The position numbers and the translations under genes were made by a program. A model generated the notes under the pieces. The model saw only the letters and a program-made list of their open reading frames with translations. It searched no databases and was not told where the DNA came from. Below, in pieces: positions 55,296 to 64,000 of a DNA stretch of 64,000 nt. How positions within the stretch are numbered: position 1 is the first letter of the stretch; every line of letters starts with the position of its first letter. Origin of the DNA: Magnolia sinica (taxonomy: Eukaryota > Streptophyta > Magnoliopsida > Magnoliales > Magnoliaceae); NCBI RefSeq assembly GCF_029962835.1, contig NC_080582.1, positions 70,304,177-70,368,176 of the forward strand. Reading direction: 5' to 3'.

Positions 55296-56096
55296 TGATG
55301 TAGATGGACGTTGGGTCCATCAGACTCATTTTCTGACGCACTACGAGTGCAGGAGCGGCATGAGCGCACCCTGACCATAGATCCATGAGTGCACCCAACC
55401 ACACGAGCGTTTTAGTTTAAAGCATTTTTGTTCTTTTTTCTTATTTCAGAAGCTTTATTGAACTTTATTTATTTTTCGTCTTTTTTTATTATTTTTCTTA
55501 TTTTCAGGGGCTTTAGTACACTTTTACTTTTTCCATAGCTTATATATACGTTGTGAGAAACCCTATTTTCATTATTATTGGATAAATAGAAATTTGTACT
55601 TTTCTTCCTCTTTATTCAAGAGATTAGGGTTTCAGGATTGACCCTTAGGTGTTGAAGATTCCACCTCGATCTCAGATTTCCTTCTTTCTATATCTTCGAG
55701 GTGCAGAAAAGGTAAGAATCATCATCCTTTTTCTTTTAACGACAAAAGGACCTGTACTTTCTTCATCTCGACTCTTCGTTTTTTACCCCTTTCATTCCTC
55801 TCTAGCTATCCCCTTTCTAGTTTGAATGGAAAAAAGGGATGGTTAGTCAGTAAAATCAGATCCAAACTTGACCGTGGACTGACTTATACTAGATCTAGGA
55901 TATCATCATATCCCTGGGTCCTTCATTTTTACTGTTTACGTGATTTTATCCTAAGGGGCATGATCCTGACGGAATGACCTCATCTTTGCTTTGAAATTTA
56001 TCTAATCCCTTTGACTGGAAACAGTTAGTTAATTGGTGTATTTATTTGAACATTCTTTAACCTGATTATACATGCATCTAGGATTAGGTCATCACA
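55296..56096 (+). mobile_element. Probable 3' LTR of the gypsy element
   Basis: Begins TGATGTAGATGGACG right after a purine stretch (GGAGCGGAGGAGT) and ends TTAGGTCATCACA, giving TG...CA over 801 bp. A TATATATA box at about 55543 is followed by GAGAAACCCTATTTT. No second LTR is available to confirm the borders. Confidence 0.6.
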
Positions 56097-57117
56097 TGTC
56101 CCTGCATCACTTATTGTGTGGAGTTGTTTTTTACAATATTTTGATTCCTACATGTGTAAATACGTCATCTCCTAAAGTTTCACTGAAAAAATCCACCTTT
56201 TTCGCAATATTTCCCTCAAATAGCAAATATTTTTCTGTATTTGCAATAATATCGGCGATGCCAATACATGTTTCTGTATCATCGATCATCGAACCATGTA
56301 ACGATGCCGATAGTCTGAACACACTGCTTGGAGTATTGTTCAAACTGAAAATATAGGTCGTTTGTGCATGTCCTCAGATCAAGGATCATATAACCCATAC
56401 CAGAATTGGCTGACACTGACAATGATATACTTCATGGATACCAAATTCACAGAGACGTATGCAATTGGATACCTGTTATGTTATGTGTATTACAAATAAG
56501 GCTAATGTCTACCTACCAGAATGGAAAAAGAGAAATTGATGAAATACTGTTTGATAAACATGTATAAACAAAAAAAATTGAAGGATTTACATAGATGGTA
56601 TAAACCCTGATATCTTTTGTAAGCCCACAAAAACCTCTACTTGCAGCCGCACGTGCCAACTTGGTGCATGTCTGGGGCATACAAACCATGCATCAGGTGA
56701 ACCCCACCATGTAACTAGGACAAAAAATAGGCTGATCAGCTTCTTTTTTTTTCTGAAAACTATTGCTGACTTACGTGTAGCCCACCAGAAGAGTTGACCT
56801 GCCTGGTTCCTGTCCAGGCCATCTACAAAATGGGACCAACCTGATGCTAGATGTCAACACACATGACAAGTGTGGCCACATAAAATGGGCTTACTAAAAC
56901 TATAAACCCTAGAAGTTATAACTAGAAGGCACACTATTCAATTAACAAAATGAACCTGCCCCTAGCATTTAAGTACCAAAAAAGGAGATCCGAAACCCAA
57001 TTGATAAAAAGAGCATCTGAAAAACCATTCAGGACACACACACAGGCGCGCACGGGTGCACACACACACACAAAATACATCGAAAAATATTTCAGAAGCT
57101 CCAACAAAATTCATACC
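56097..57117. other. 3' flank of the Golgi SNARE gene
   Basis: Expected to contain its 3' UTR near 57000-57117, including (AC)n at about 57034-57076. Further left are phrases such as GCATCAGGTGAACCCCACC shared with other noncoding stretches and a CAATATTTCCCTCAAATAG repeat-like segment. Confidence 0.5.
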
Positions 57118-57455
57118 TTACTTCGTCAACCAGTAAATCAGAATGAGAAATGTGCATACAGAAGCAACAAGGGAAAGGATGATAGTGTCCATAGACTTTT
57201 TCCTTTTAATTGATGACAGAATATGGTTTACCTGCACATTCAAGTCAATAACATATTATACTTGGCCCGACAAAAGCCTTAGATGTGCATACATATCGAG
57301 CATTTCATAGTAAAATCAGTGCAGGGAACTAGTTTGCATACCGTGGGGAGACGGCTGCTGACATTGCTTATCTTTGAAGTGATGCCACTGAATGTGGAAC
57401 GTTGAAGAACGAGTGACCCAAGTGTGGCCTGAGCATGGGAGATCACTGTATCCAT
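57118..57455 (-). CDS. GOS1: GOS1-type Golgi SNARE, last two exons (partial gene)
   Basis: C-terminus of the Golgi Qb-SNARE GOS1 (GOS11/GOS12 in Arabidopsis, GOSR1 in animals), which acts in ER-Golgi and intra-Golgi vesicle fusion. Exon 57342-57455 (38 codons) encodes the SNARE helix start: MDTVISHAQATLGSLVLQ and ISNVSSRLPT. Exon 57118-57231 (37 codons plus stop) encodes VNHILSSIKRKKSMDTIIL and a tail anchor ILSLVASVCTFLILIYW, ending LTK and TAA. Both have GT/AG borders and join in phase 0. The tail anchor would insert into Golgi membrane with the SNARE helix facing the cytosol. Upstream exons (about two thirds of the protein) are not found between 57.5 and 64 kb, which is filled by LINE and LTR material, so they probably lie to the right. 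Confidence 0.94.
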
Positions 57456-57689
57456 CTGTAGGATGGCAAGCTGTTATGCTGATAACTTGGACAAAAAATC
57501 TCTACACAGAGTTGAATGCAAAGCACATTTTCTTTAACATAAAACCCACAGTACAGTAACATGTTTGATGACTCCTTTTCGTTTTATGCTTCCCATATTC
57601 TAGTAGACCTCATAAAACCATCTGTAAGTTCAACTCCGGCTAAAATGGGTGCAGATGTGCATTACACATGAAAATACATATTCATCCTT

Positions 57690-58480
57690 TTTTTTTCTGT
57701 TTTCTTTTCTTTTCTTTCTTTTTTCTTTCTTTCTTTTCTTTCTTTTTAATTTTTATTTTTATTTTAAGGCAGCACAATTTATTGAAAAGCCACCTTAGAA
57801 AAGTAAGGCGGAAAAGAGTACAAGGCAATTACATGCCCAAAAGGGCAATGAGAACACGAGCATCCAATTCTCTAAATCTGGACGCCCACTTGACTGTCCA
57901 AGAAACAATCTTTCCAACAACCCTCCCCACAGACCCAGACCTATTCTTAAAACAGCAGTTATTCCTCTCACATTATATAGCCTATAAGGCAGCCATTGCT
58001 GCCAACCACCACACTACCTTCCCCTCTTTGCCCACTCCACCCTCAGGTCACGCTGCTAGGAAGTCTGGCATCGATCCCGGCATCATCCATTGGATATTAA
58101 GGGTTAATAAGAGGCTCTCCCAAATCTTCCTCGCCAATGAACAGTGAAGGAAGAAATGCGCCACTGATTTAGCATCCCTCATACACAACACATGTTTGGG
58201 AGCACCAAAGATCTCTTAATAAGATTATCAACTGCAAGCACCTTCTTTCTTTCCACTAGCCAAACAAAAGCTGCAACCTTTGAGAGGGCTCCATATTTCC
58301 AAAACCGATAGTTGTGGCAATCAACCAATGTGGTCTGACTATGCATACTGCAAATTTCCATAACCTTTTTTCTGGAATGGTAACCACATTCATGAAAAGA
58401 GGCAAAAGCAACAAGATGTCATGGCCTAAGTGCTTCCCCCAAGCATAGACTGTGTGGCACACAACTCATAAATCTTCTGT
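57690..58480 (-). mobile_element. 5'-truncated LINE (zinc-binding domain and tail)
   Basis: Minus strand encodes the LINE reverse-transcriptase C-terminal zinc-binding region: KVAAFVWLVERKKVL and DNLIKRSLVLPNMC. It is followed by degenerate coding to about 57800 and a pyrimidine-rich plus-strand tract at 57688-57760 corresponding to the poly-A tail. It lies in the presumed intron of the SNARE gene and on the same strand. Confidence 0.82.
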
Positions 58481-59910
58481 GGACAAGTCAGTCAACTGCC
58501 TGTGTAGCCAAGCTTTTTGGAATTAAAGAGAGCATGCAAGGGAGTTAAAGGCAAAAGAACTTGTATTACACTAAGAACTCAAGTGAGCTTACAACCATTG
58601 AGGTGCCTCCCAAATGGGGAGTCTTCCTTTATAAAAGCACAGGAACCTTCTAATCACTTTACATGAATTGTTAGGGTCATGCCATGTGGAGATCATCCAA
58701 CTTCTAAATTATTTTATGCTTCATGTGTACCAGGAGAGCCAATATGGCTGTGTCCATGAGATGGGCATGGAGATGTCTGGTCCATGACAAGGCAAGAAAA
58801 TAAGAAGGACAAAAAGAAGAAGAAGAAGAAGAAAAAGAAAAAGAAAAGAAAAGAAAATTGCCAGATCATGAGCAATCATCTGACTCTTAAAACACAACCA
58901 TCAACCTCCTAAGGACTGCAACCTCCTCCTGCCTGTGCCCTTGGCCAACTGAAGGATCAGTTGCCCAACATACAATTCGCCCTTTCAATCTTTTAAAGAC
59001 CTCTATCGACATTTTGATGTATTGCCAAAGACTGCCACTACTTCCTTATAGAGAATAGACCATTTAAGAGTTTGATTTTGACAAAATGAAGAGAAATGAG
59101 TCTATATAGAATGTTCGGGAAAGAGGACTGAAAATCTGATAACCAGTGTTCAAACTATCAAAATGTACAGTATTGTACGGAGCACATATATATGAAGTTA
59201 TGAACTAAGCATCAAACTTATTGGAAATATCTGGACCGTCAATTTTCTTAAGAGAATCTGGAGTCTGGACAATCATTTTTCAACATTTTATGCTATTTTA
59301 TAACCTTGATCATATAATGCATCAAATTCTGTGTTCTAATGAGAAGAACTTTTCACGTACATCAAATTGAGATTTAATTATCCTGTTCTTTCACACTTTT
59401 TCTGGATTTTTAAACTAAGAAAATACCAAGATGAACATATCTGGCAAAGTATTGAATGGAAGAAGGTAGCAGTCAATGTATCGTTGCCTAGGGCAGTTAG
59501 TATGCAAACAATATATTGAAGACCGATGAGAAAACAAATTTATAAATGCACCCTTAATGATATGATGAGGAGTGAATCCCTCTATTCTAAGGCATTGTCA
59601 TGGAGACTGCTCAAACCTGCCTCCCACCAGATATTCACAATGCCCACTTGCATTTCAAAACAGTCGCAGTTTCAAAAATACAGAAAATGCATGTATTGGG
59701 CAGAATAGAGTCAGTGGACTTTCTGTGTCAAACCAAGCCTGAAATGGCAACTGAGCTGACAATGGCCCTTCTACTCAATCAAACTTTTTCACATCTAAAT
59801 ACATACAGCCTAAATATATTTTTGCAAAACCTTAAATTCCAAAGAGTGATGATGAAATTTTGGAGACAATTCTTACAAGCCAAACTTGCTAAAGAGAAGT
59901 GTATGATGCA
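58481..59910. other. Presumed SNARE intron sequence
   Basis: No exon recognised. It holds an (AAG)n run near 58810-58856 and an open plus-strand frame at 59600-59938 without domains. Confidence 0.45.
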
Positions 59911-59911
59911 C

Positions 59912-60020
59912 ATCAGTGTTTTAAATAATGCTGTGTAGCATTCCCTCTGTAGTGTGTACGTAAATAGCATAGCATGTAGCATAAGCTACACGATACTTCT
60001 ATTTCTTAATTTAAAAATAG
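59912..60020. mobile_element. Terminal fragment of a GTGTTTTAAATA element
   Basis: CAGTGTTTTAAATAATGCTG followed by GTAGCATAAGCTACACGATA, matching the element end at 13755. Confidence 0.5.
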
Positions 60021-60036
60021 GAAAAATATTAGTATG

Positions 60037-60039
<3 letters not shown>

Positions 60040-60095
<56 letters not shown>
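60040..60095. repeat. (AT)n microsatellite
   Basis: About 56 bp of AT dinucleotides. Confidence 0.97.
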
Positions 60096-60099
<4 letters not shown>

Positions 60100-60700
60100 G
60101 CCTAAAAGATTATTCATTTTTCAAGTATAAGCATGTTTAAATAAGTTATTAATTATCATTTATCAAAAGCAAATCCACACATACACACAGACGCACACAT
60201 GCACAGACAGACAGACAGAGACATTCATACATCAAAACAACTAGAAAAACCAAACACAACAACTATGAAGCTCAGAGCCTAAGAAAACAGAAAAAAAACA
60301 GATAAAACCTAGCGAAAGACATACAACTCGAAAGGCCCAGAAACAACTCCACCCACTATACATGGAGAAGCAGTCCACATATATAAAATTGCACATTGAA
60401 TGATAGGATGTCATTCAATCATGGAAATAGTAAAAATATGTATAATATACAATACCCAGATCCCTCAAATTCTTTCAGTTGCTTGCGTCAGATAAGACAT
60501 GGTGTGAATATGGGCCCTAGGATCCATCTTGGGTATAGCTCAGCAATACTGATGCAGCCCACAGTAGCCAGCAATCAGATCGGGCAACTGTTGGGTCATA
60601 CTCTAAGCTCTGCATGTCCAAGAATGGTCAAAAGAAAAAAGGAAATTTTTTATATATATATATATAAACCAGCCCAAATATTACATATCCCACTCCCTTA
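60096..60700. other. Presumed SNARE intron sequence
   Basis: CA-rich and ACAG-repeat sequence near 60178-60230. No exon or element recognised. Confidence 0.45.
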
Positions 60701-60704
60701 GAAA

Positions 60705-61616
60705 AACGCATTTCTCACTGTAGCACCCTGAGTCTCACAAGTGTTCCTGAAACATCTACCTTTTCTTTCAATCCAAATACACCATAATGCTACTAGCAGT
60801 GCAAGGCGCCATTTCTTTCTATCCTTGGAAGAAGGCCCCCCACCATGCCAAGATAGAAATAGATCCTCCATTGGTGTTTGGTAAGAGCCAGGAAAGCTTG
60901 AAAGTAGAAGAGATGAAGTCCCAAACTCCTAACGCATATGGATAGGAGAGAAACAAATGCACAACAGATTCCTCATCCTTCTTGCACATAAGATAGATGT
61001 CAGGAAGCACCATCCCTCTCTTCCAGAGATTGTCCACTGTCAAGATCCTGTTTCTACCGGCTAACTACGCAAAAGCCACCACCTTAGGAGGTGCCTGATA
61101 ATGCCAAATGGAGCCCATGAAGGAGCAGGTAGTGCCAGGATTCAACTCCTGAATGATACTGAGAAGAGACCACACCAAGAAACCGCCCTTTTTGTCATGT
61201 AACCACAATGGAGCGTCCAAAGCTGTTTGGGTTGGGACGAATGCCTGTGAAAAGAGAGCATTTTTGTCATCTCCTTGGCCTCATCATTGGATATATACTC
61301 ACAGTAGGGGGGGAGCTAAACTGATCTAGATAGGAGAAGCAATTGGTGACCAAGATGGACTGAACAGGGCATAAATTTGCAATCTGAGGAAATTGGGATC
61401 TAAGAGAGGGGGTCCCCCTAACGAGGAGCCCGGGATTCACAAAAATACCCAAAGGGAGCCCATTCAAAAGAACAAAGAAACGGGCGGATGACACACAGGC
61501 TCTCATCCATCCCCTCCATTTAACTCCAAACCCAAGCCTATCCGACATAAACTTCAAGACATTCCAATCAACATGATCGTAGGTTTTTTCCAAATCAAGC
61601 TTACAAATCACCCCGG
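60705..61616 (-). mobile_element. Deleted LINE (reverse transcriptase and zinc-binding fragments)
   Basis: Minus-strand VICKLDLEKTYDHVDWNVL and GFGVKWRGWMRACVSSARF are the reverse-transcriptase palm start. Further on lies the zinc-binding region with TVDNLWKRGMVLPD and a C-x-K-D-E-E-S-V-V-H-L-F motif. The catalytic xxDD region between them is missing, so the copy has an internal deletion. The 5' side is cut at 61616/61617 by the LTR-like sequence. Confidence 0.85.
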
Positions 61617-62525
61617 CTGACGCAAGGAAGAGCGTGAAAAAGTGAAGAGGAAAATCACCGTCTTCCTCAAATGATTAAAACCTTGAATCCAAAAGAAAAT
61701 AAGACAGAAATTTCGAGTATTTTATTGAATAATTTCTAATGTGTATGATTTTTCAATTACACCACTAATAAAGAAAGAAGAGCATGAAAAGTGAAGAGGA
61801 AAATCATTGTCTTCCTCAAGTGAATAAAACCTTGAATCCCCAAGGAGAGTTCTTGAATGCACAAGAAAATAAGAGAGAAAATTCAAGTATGTTATTGAAT
61901 AATGTCTAATGTGTATGATTTTTTATTAAACTACTCGTAAAGAAAAAAATAAAACACTAATTTGAAATTACCCAAAATAGCAAAATTCTAACTCTAATAA
62001 AAGTCCTAATTCAACTAGAATAAAAATTACCCGAAATAGTAAATTTTGCCAAAAATAAAAAGTCCTAAATTAACCTTACTAGAGGAGTCCTAGCATGATT
62101 ATAAGTAATTTCTAAAAAGCTGGAGATCCTAAAACTCTAAAAATAAGGAGATATGACAAAAATCGAAATTACTAAAAATGGTAAATTTTCTTAAAATTAC
62201 AATTTTGAGCTGGAAGCATGTGTTTTCTCATGAAACAGATTGATGTGACCCATTATGCGAGTCAGTTGACCCCGGATGGCCTACTACATAAAGATCAATA
62301 GGTTGTGTATCCCGTAACGATGACCCAGATCAAAAGTTATGGCCGATTTATGGTTCACACTTCGAATGGTAATTCTGAATGAATTTCTTTGAACCAGACG
62401 TGCATGGAGCCCAATTACGTCATGCCCTACGTAGGACTGAGCCCTGATCTGACGGACTACTTTCGCTTCCATTTGGCCTTCTTTTGGTTCAGACATGCTA
62501 CTAATGTATCTGTGCCACGTCCTAC
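61617..62525 (+). mobile_element. LTR-like sequence, TGACGCAGGG family copy 3
   Basis: Starts CTGACGCAAGGAAGAGCGTG and interrupts the LINE. Near its right side it has GATGACCCAGATCAAAAGTT and GAGCCCTGATCTGACGGACT, typical of plant LTRs. It may be the LTR of the copia element that follows, but no primer site was found. Confidence 0.5.
61628..61950 (+). repeat. Tandem duplication of about 160 bp inside the LTR-like sequence
   Basis: GAAGAGCGTGAAAAAGTGAA (61629) and GAAGAGCATGAAAAGTGAAG (61789) start two units, each containing TCTTCCTCAA, ACCTTGAATCC and TCTAATGTGTATGATTTTT. Confidence 0.85.
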
Positions 62526-62828
62526 ATCACCGGCTACCTAAGGTTTTAGGGTTAAAATCTTTACAGATGAGAGCTTAAGTAGAGACTCTAATCTCTCTTT
62601 TCTTTTGGCCATTCTCTCTTCCTCTCTAATGTTCTCCACCATGAATGTTAACATTTTACAAGGATGTTATCTAAAGTTTTGGGATGTTATAGTTGGCATC
62701 CTATATGATGAGGATGCTTTGAGGTTTTAAGATGTAGATTTATCCGTTAGCTCTTCTACGAAATAATTAAATTGTTCAATAACTTTCTTCCCCTCTCACT
62801 GTGTTTCAGGACCTCTAGACGAAGTGGA
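62526..62828. other. Spacer before copia pol remnant
   Basis: Pyrimidine-rich; possibly the untranslated leader of the copia element. No coding signal. Confidence 0.4.
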
Positions 62829-64000
62829 TGATTGGTGGGGGTCGTGAACGTAAAGGCATTTACTTTTTTGACGATGCACCCACAATAGCATTTTGTGCCT
62901 TGTTCTTAGATAAGGAGTCTGTGTCCGAATGGCATTGCCATTTAGTGCATCCATCCGTGTCTAGGTTAAAACTTGTGTTTCCTTCCATATCTGCATCTAA
63001 ACCTTTGAACTATGAAACTTGCGAGCTCTCCAAACATCATCGGACTGCGTTTCCTCCTAGTTTGTCTGAGAGGAAACCCATGCAATTCAAGTTGGTCCAC
63101 TCAGATGTTTGGGGCCTTGCTCCAGTTACCTCACTTTTTGGATCTAAATATTTTGTTACATTCATTGATGATTAAACACGGATGACCTGGGTTTAACTCT
63201 TAAAATCCAAGGGTGAAGTTTTTTATATGTTTAAGCTCTTTTACAATGAGGTGGTCAGTCAACCAATTTCAATGCCCCATCAAAACTTTACATTCTGATA
63301 ATGGGAGCGAGTATATGTCGAATGATTTTTTTATCTTTCTTGTAGGATCATGGTATCTTGTCCCGTACAACATGTCCTCACACCCCTCAACAAAATGGTG
63401 TAGTTGAGCTAAAGAACCGTCACTTGCTTGAAGTTACTCATGCGCTCCTACTTAGTATAAATCTTCCAAAATGATTTTAAGATGATGCCTTACTGTTGTT
63501 TTCTTAATTAATTGCATTCCATCTTGAATATTGTCACACAAGTCTTCATTTGAAATCTTACACCCACAAGACAAATCGTTCCTGTTACCCCCTAAAGTTT
63601 TTGGGTGTACAAGCTTCGTTCAGATTCTCGATGGGAGCAATGATAAGTTAGAGTCCTCGAGCCATAAAGCGTGTTTTCTTAGGTTACGCTCAATCTCAAA
63701 AGGGATATAAGTGTTATGATCCCTCAACCTGTAAAAGGTATGTGTCTATAGATGTCATATTCTTTTAAGAGATTCCATACTTTTCTGCTAAAGTGAGATC
63801 TCTGCACAACCCTTTTGCTAGTAAGGGGGAGGTTACACAGTCTGATTCTATACGTCTTCCAGTCGTCTGTCCTAATAATGATGTGGTGTCAACCCCGTCT
63901 GTTCCAAAGCCTATTGTTGTGTATCATCGACGAACTAAAACTTCTACTTCTGCTCCTGTTGGTGGTTCAGGTATAAGCTCTCACCCTCATTCTCATGACG
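62829..64000 (+). pseudogene. Ty1/copia pol remnant (integrase region onward)
   Basis: GAG-pre-integrase and integrase of a copia element on the plus strand. WHCHLVHPSVSRLKLVF and CELSKHHRT form the HHCC zinc region. The core follows with FKLVHSDVWG, FVTFIDD, LHSDNGSEYMS and, after shifts, a QNGVVELKNRHLLEV block. RVFLGYAQSQKGYKCYDP ends the integrase C-terminus, and YHRRTKTSTSAP leads toward the reverse transcriptase, cut by the window edge. Stops at 63171, 63195 and several later positions show decay. Gag is absent. Confidence 0.9.

Larger units (their letters stand above)
50906..56096 (+). mobile_element. Broken Ty3/gypsy chromovirus
   Basis: Gag, zinc knuckle, protease remnant, reverse transcriptase, RNase H, integrase, chromodomain and a 3' LTR follow in canonical gypsy order on the plus strand. 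The 5' LTR and primer site are missing, the joining sequence being an unrelated LTR-like piece. Multiple stops and frameshifts make it non-autonomous. Confidence 0.88.

Noticed and set aside
59526-59982. Frames of 60-112 codons on both strands as a missing SNARE exon
   Set aside because: The peptides do not resemble the SNARE N-terminal helices, and no in-phase splice border leads to 57455.
62284-62496. 70-codon minus-strand frame
   Set aside because: It lies in the LTR-like sequence, and the phrase GAGCCCTGATCTGACGGACT is an LTR-type motif, so coding is unlikely.

Overview
The window is nuclear DNA of a flowering plant. The protein-coding pieces are plant-type and intron-containing, and most of the sequence is transposable-element debris. 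A long-inverted-repeat element family with a GGGCCC(C)ACC/CATGATGTATGTG core occurs about 25 times. From memory I associate it with magnoliids such as Lauraceae or Magnoliaceae; that lineage call is an inference. I see no tRNA, rRNA, CRISPR array or prokaryotic feature.

Only three host genes are supported, all on the minus strand. (i) 14.4-15.7 kb: the first five coding exons of a WDR55-type WD40 protein; the rest was not found. (ii) 29.17-29.85 kb: a complete, intronless-CDS plant C2H2 zinc-finger protein with QALGGH and a C-terminal EAR-like motif. (iii) 57.1-57.5 kb: the last two exons of a GOS1-type Golgi Qb-SNARE; its upstream exons should lie to the right, beyond element-filled intron sequence and probably outside the window.

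Layout. 1-8.7 kb is a decayed L1-type LINE on the minus strand (RRM-type ORF1, endonuclease start of ORF2). About 2 kb of its ORF1 region is present three times in tandem. Each copy carries the same hAT-like miniature element, and the middle copy was later hit by a 1.85-kb hAT element. 8.7-10.3 kb is a short, internally deleted LTR element (minus) with an initiator-Met tRNA primer site. 10.3-14.4 kb is AT-rich with a SINE and TA microsatellites. 14.4-21.4 kb holds the WDR55 exons and large inverted-repeat elements, three in the window having perfect 9-bp target duplications. 21.9-25.2 kb is a CACTA-like element: terminal regions packed with GACGGTC/GACCGTC motifs around a 1.4-kb telomere-like CCTAAA array. 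25.3-50.4 kb is mostly inverted-repeat elements, SINEs, LTR remnants and two adjacent MULE-type foldback elements. 50.9-56.1 kb is a broken Ty3/gypsy chromovirus (plus). 57.7-58.5 and 60.7-61.6 kb are LINE 3' fragments (minus). 61.6-64 kb holds an LTR-like sequence and a decayed Ty1/copia pol (plus).

The genes do not form a pathway. The main biology visible is element insertion around genes: an element sits 89 bp upstream of the WDR55 start codon, and the SNARE gene appears split by element-rich introns. I did not find a convincing new multi-gene system. The best candidates for a second look are the telomere-like array inside the CACTA-like element, the LINE triplication, the paired foldback elements and a miRNA-sized hairpin near 49.47 kb.
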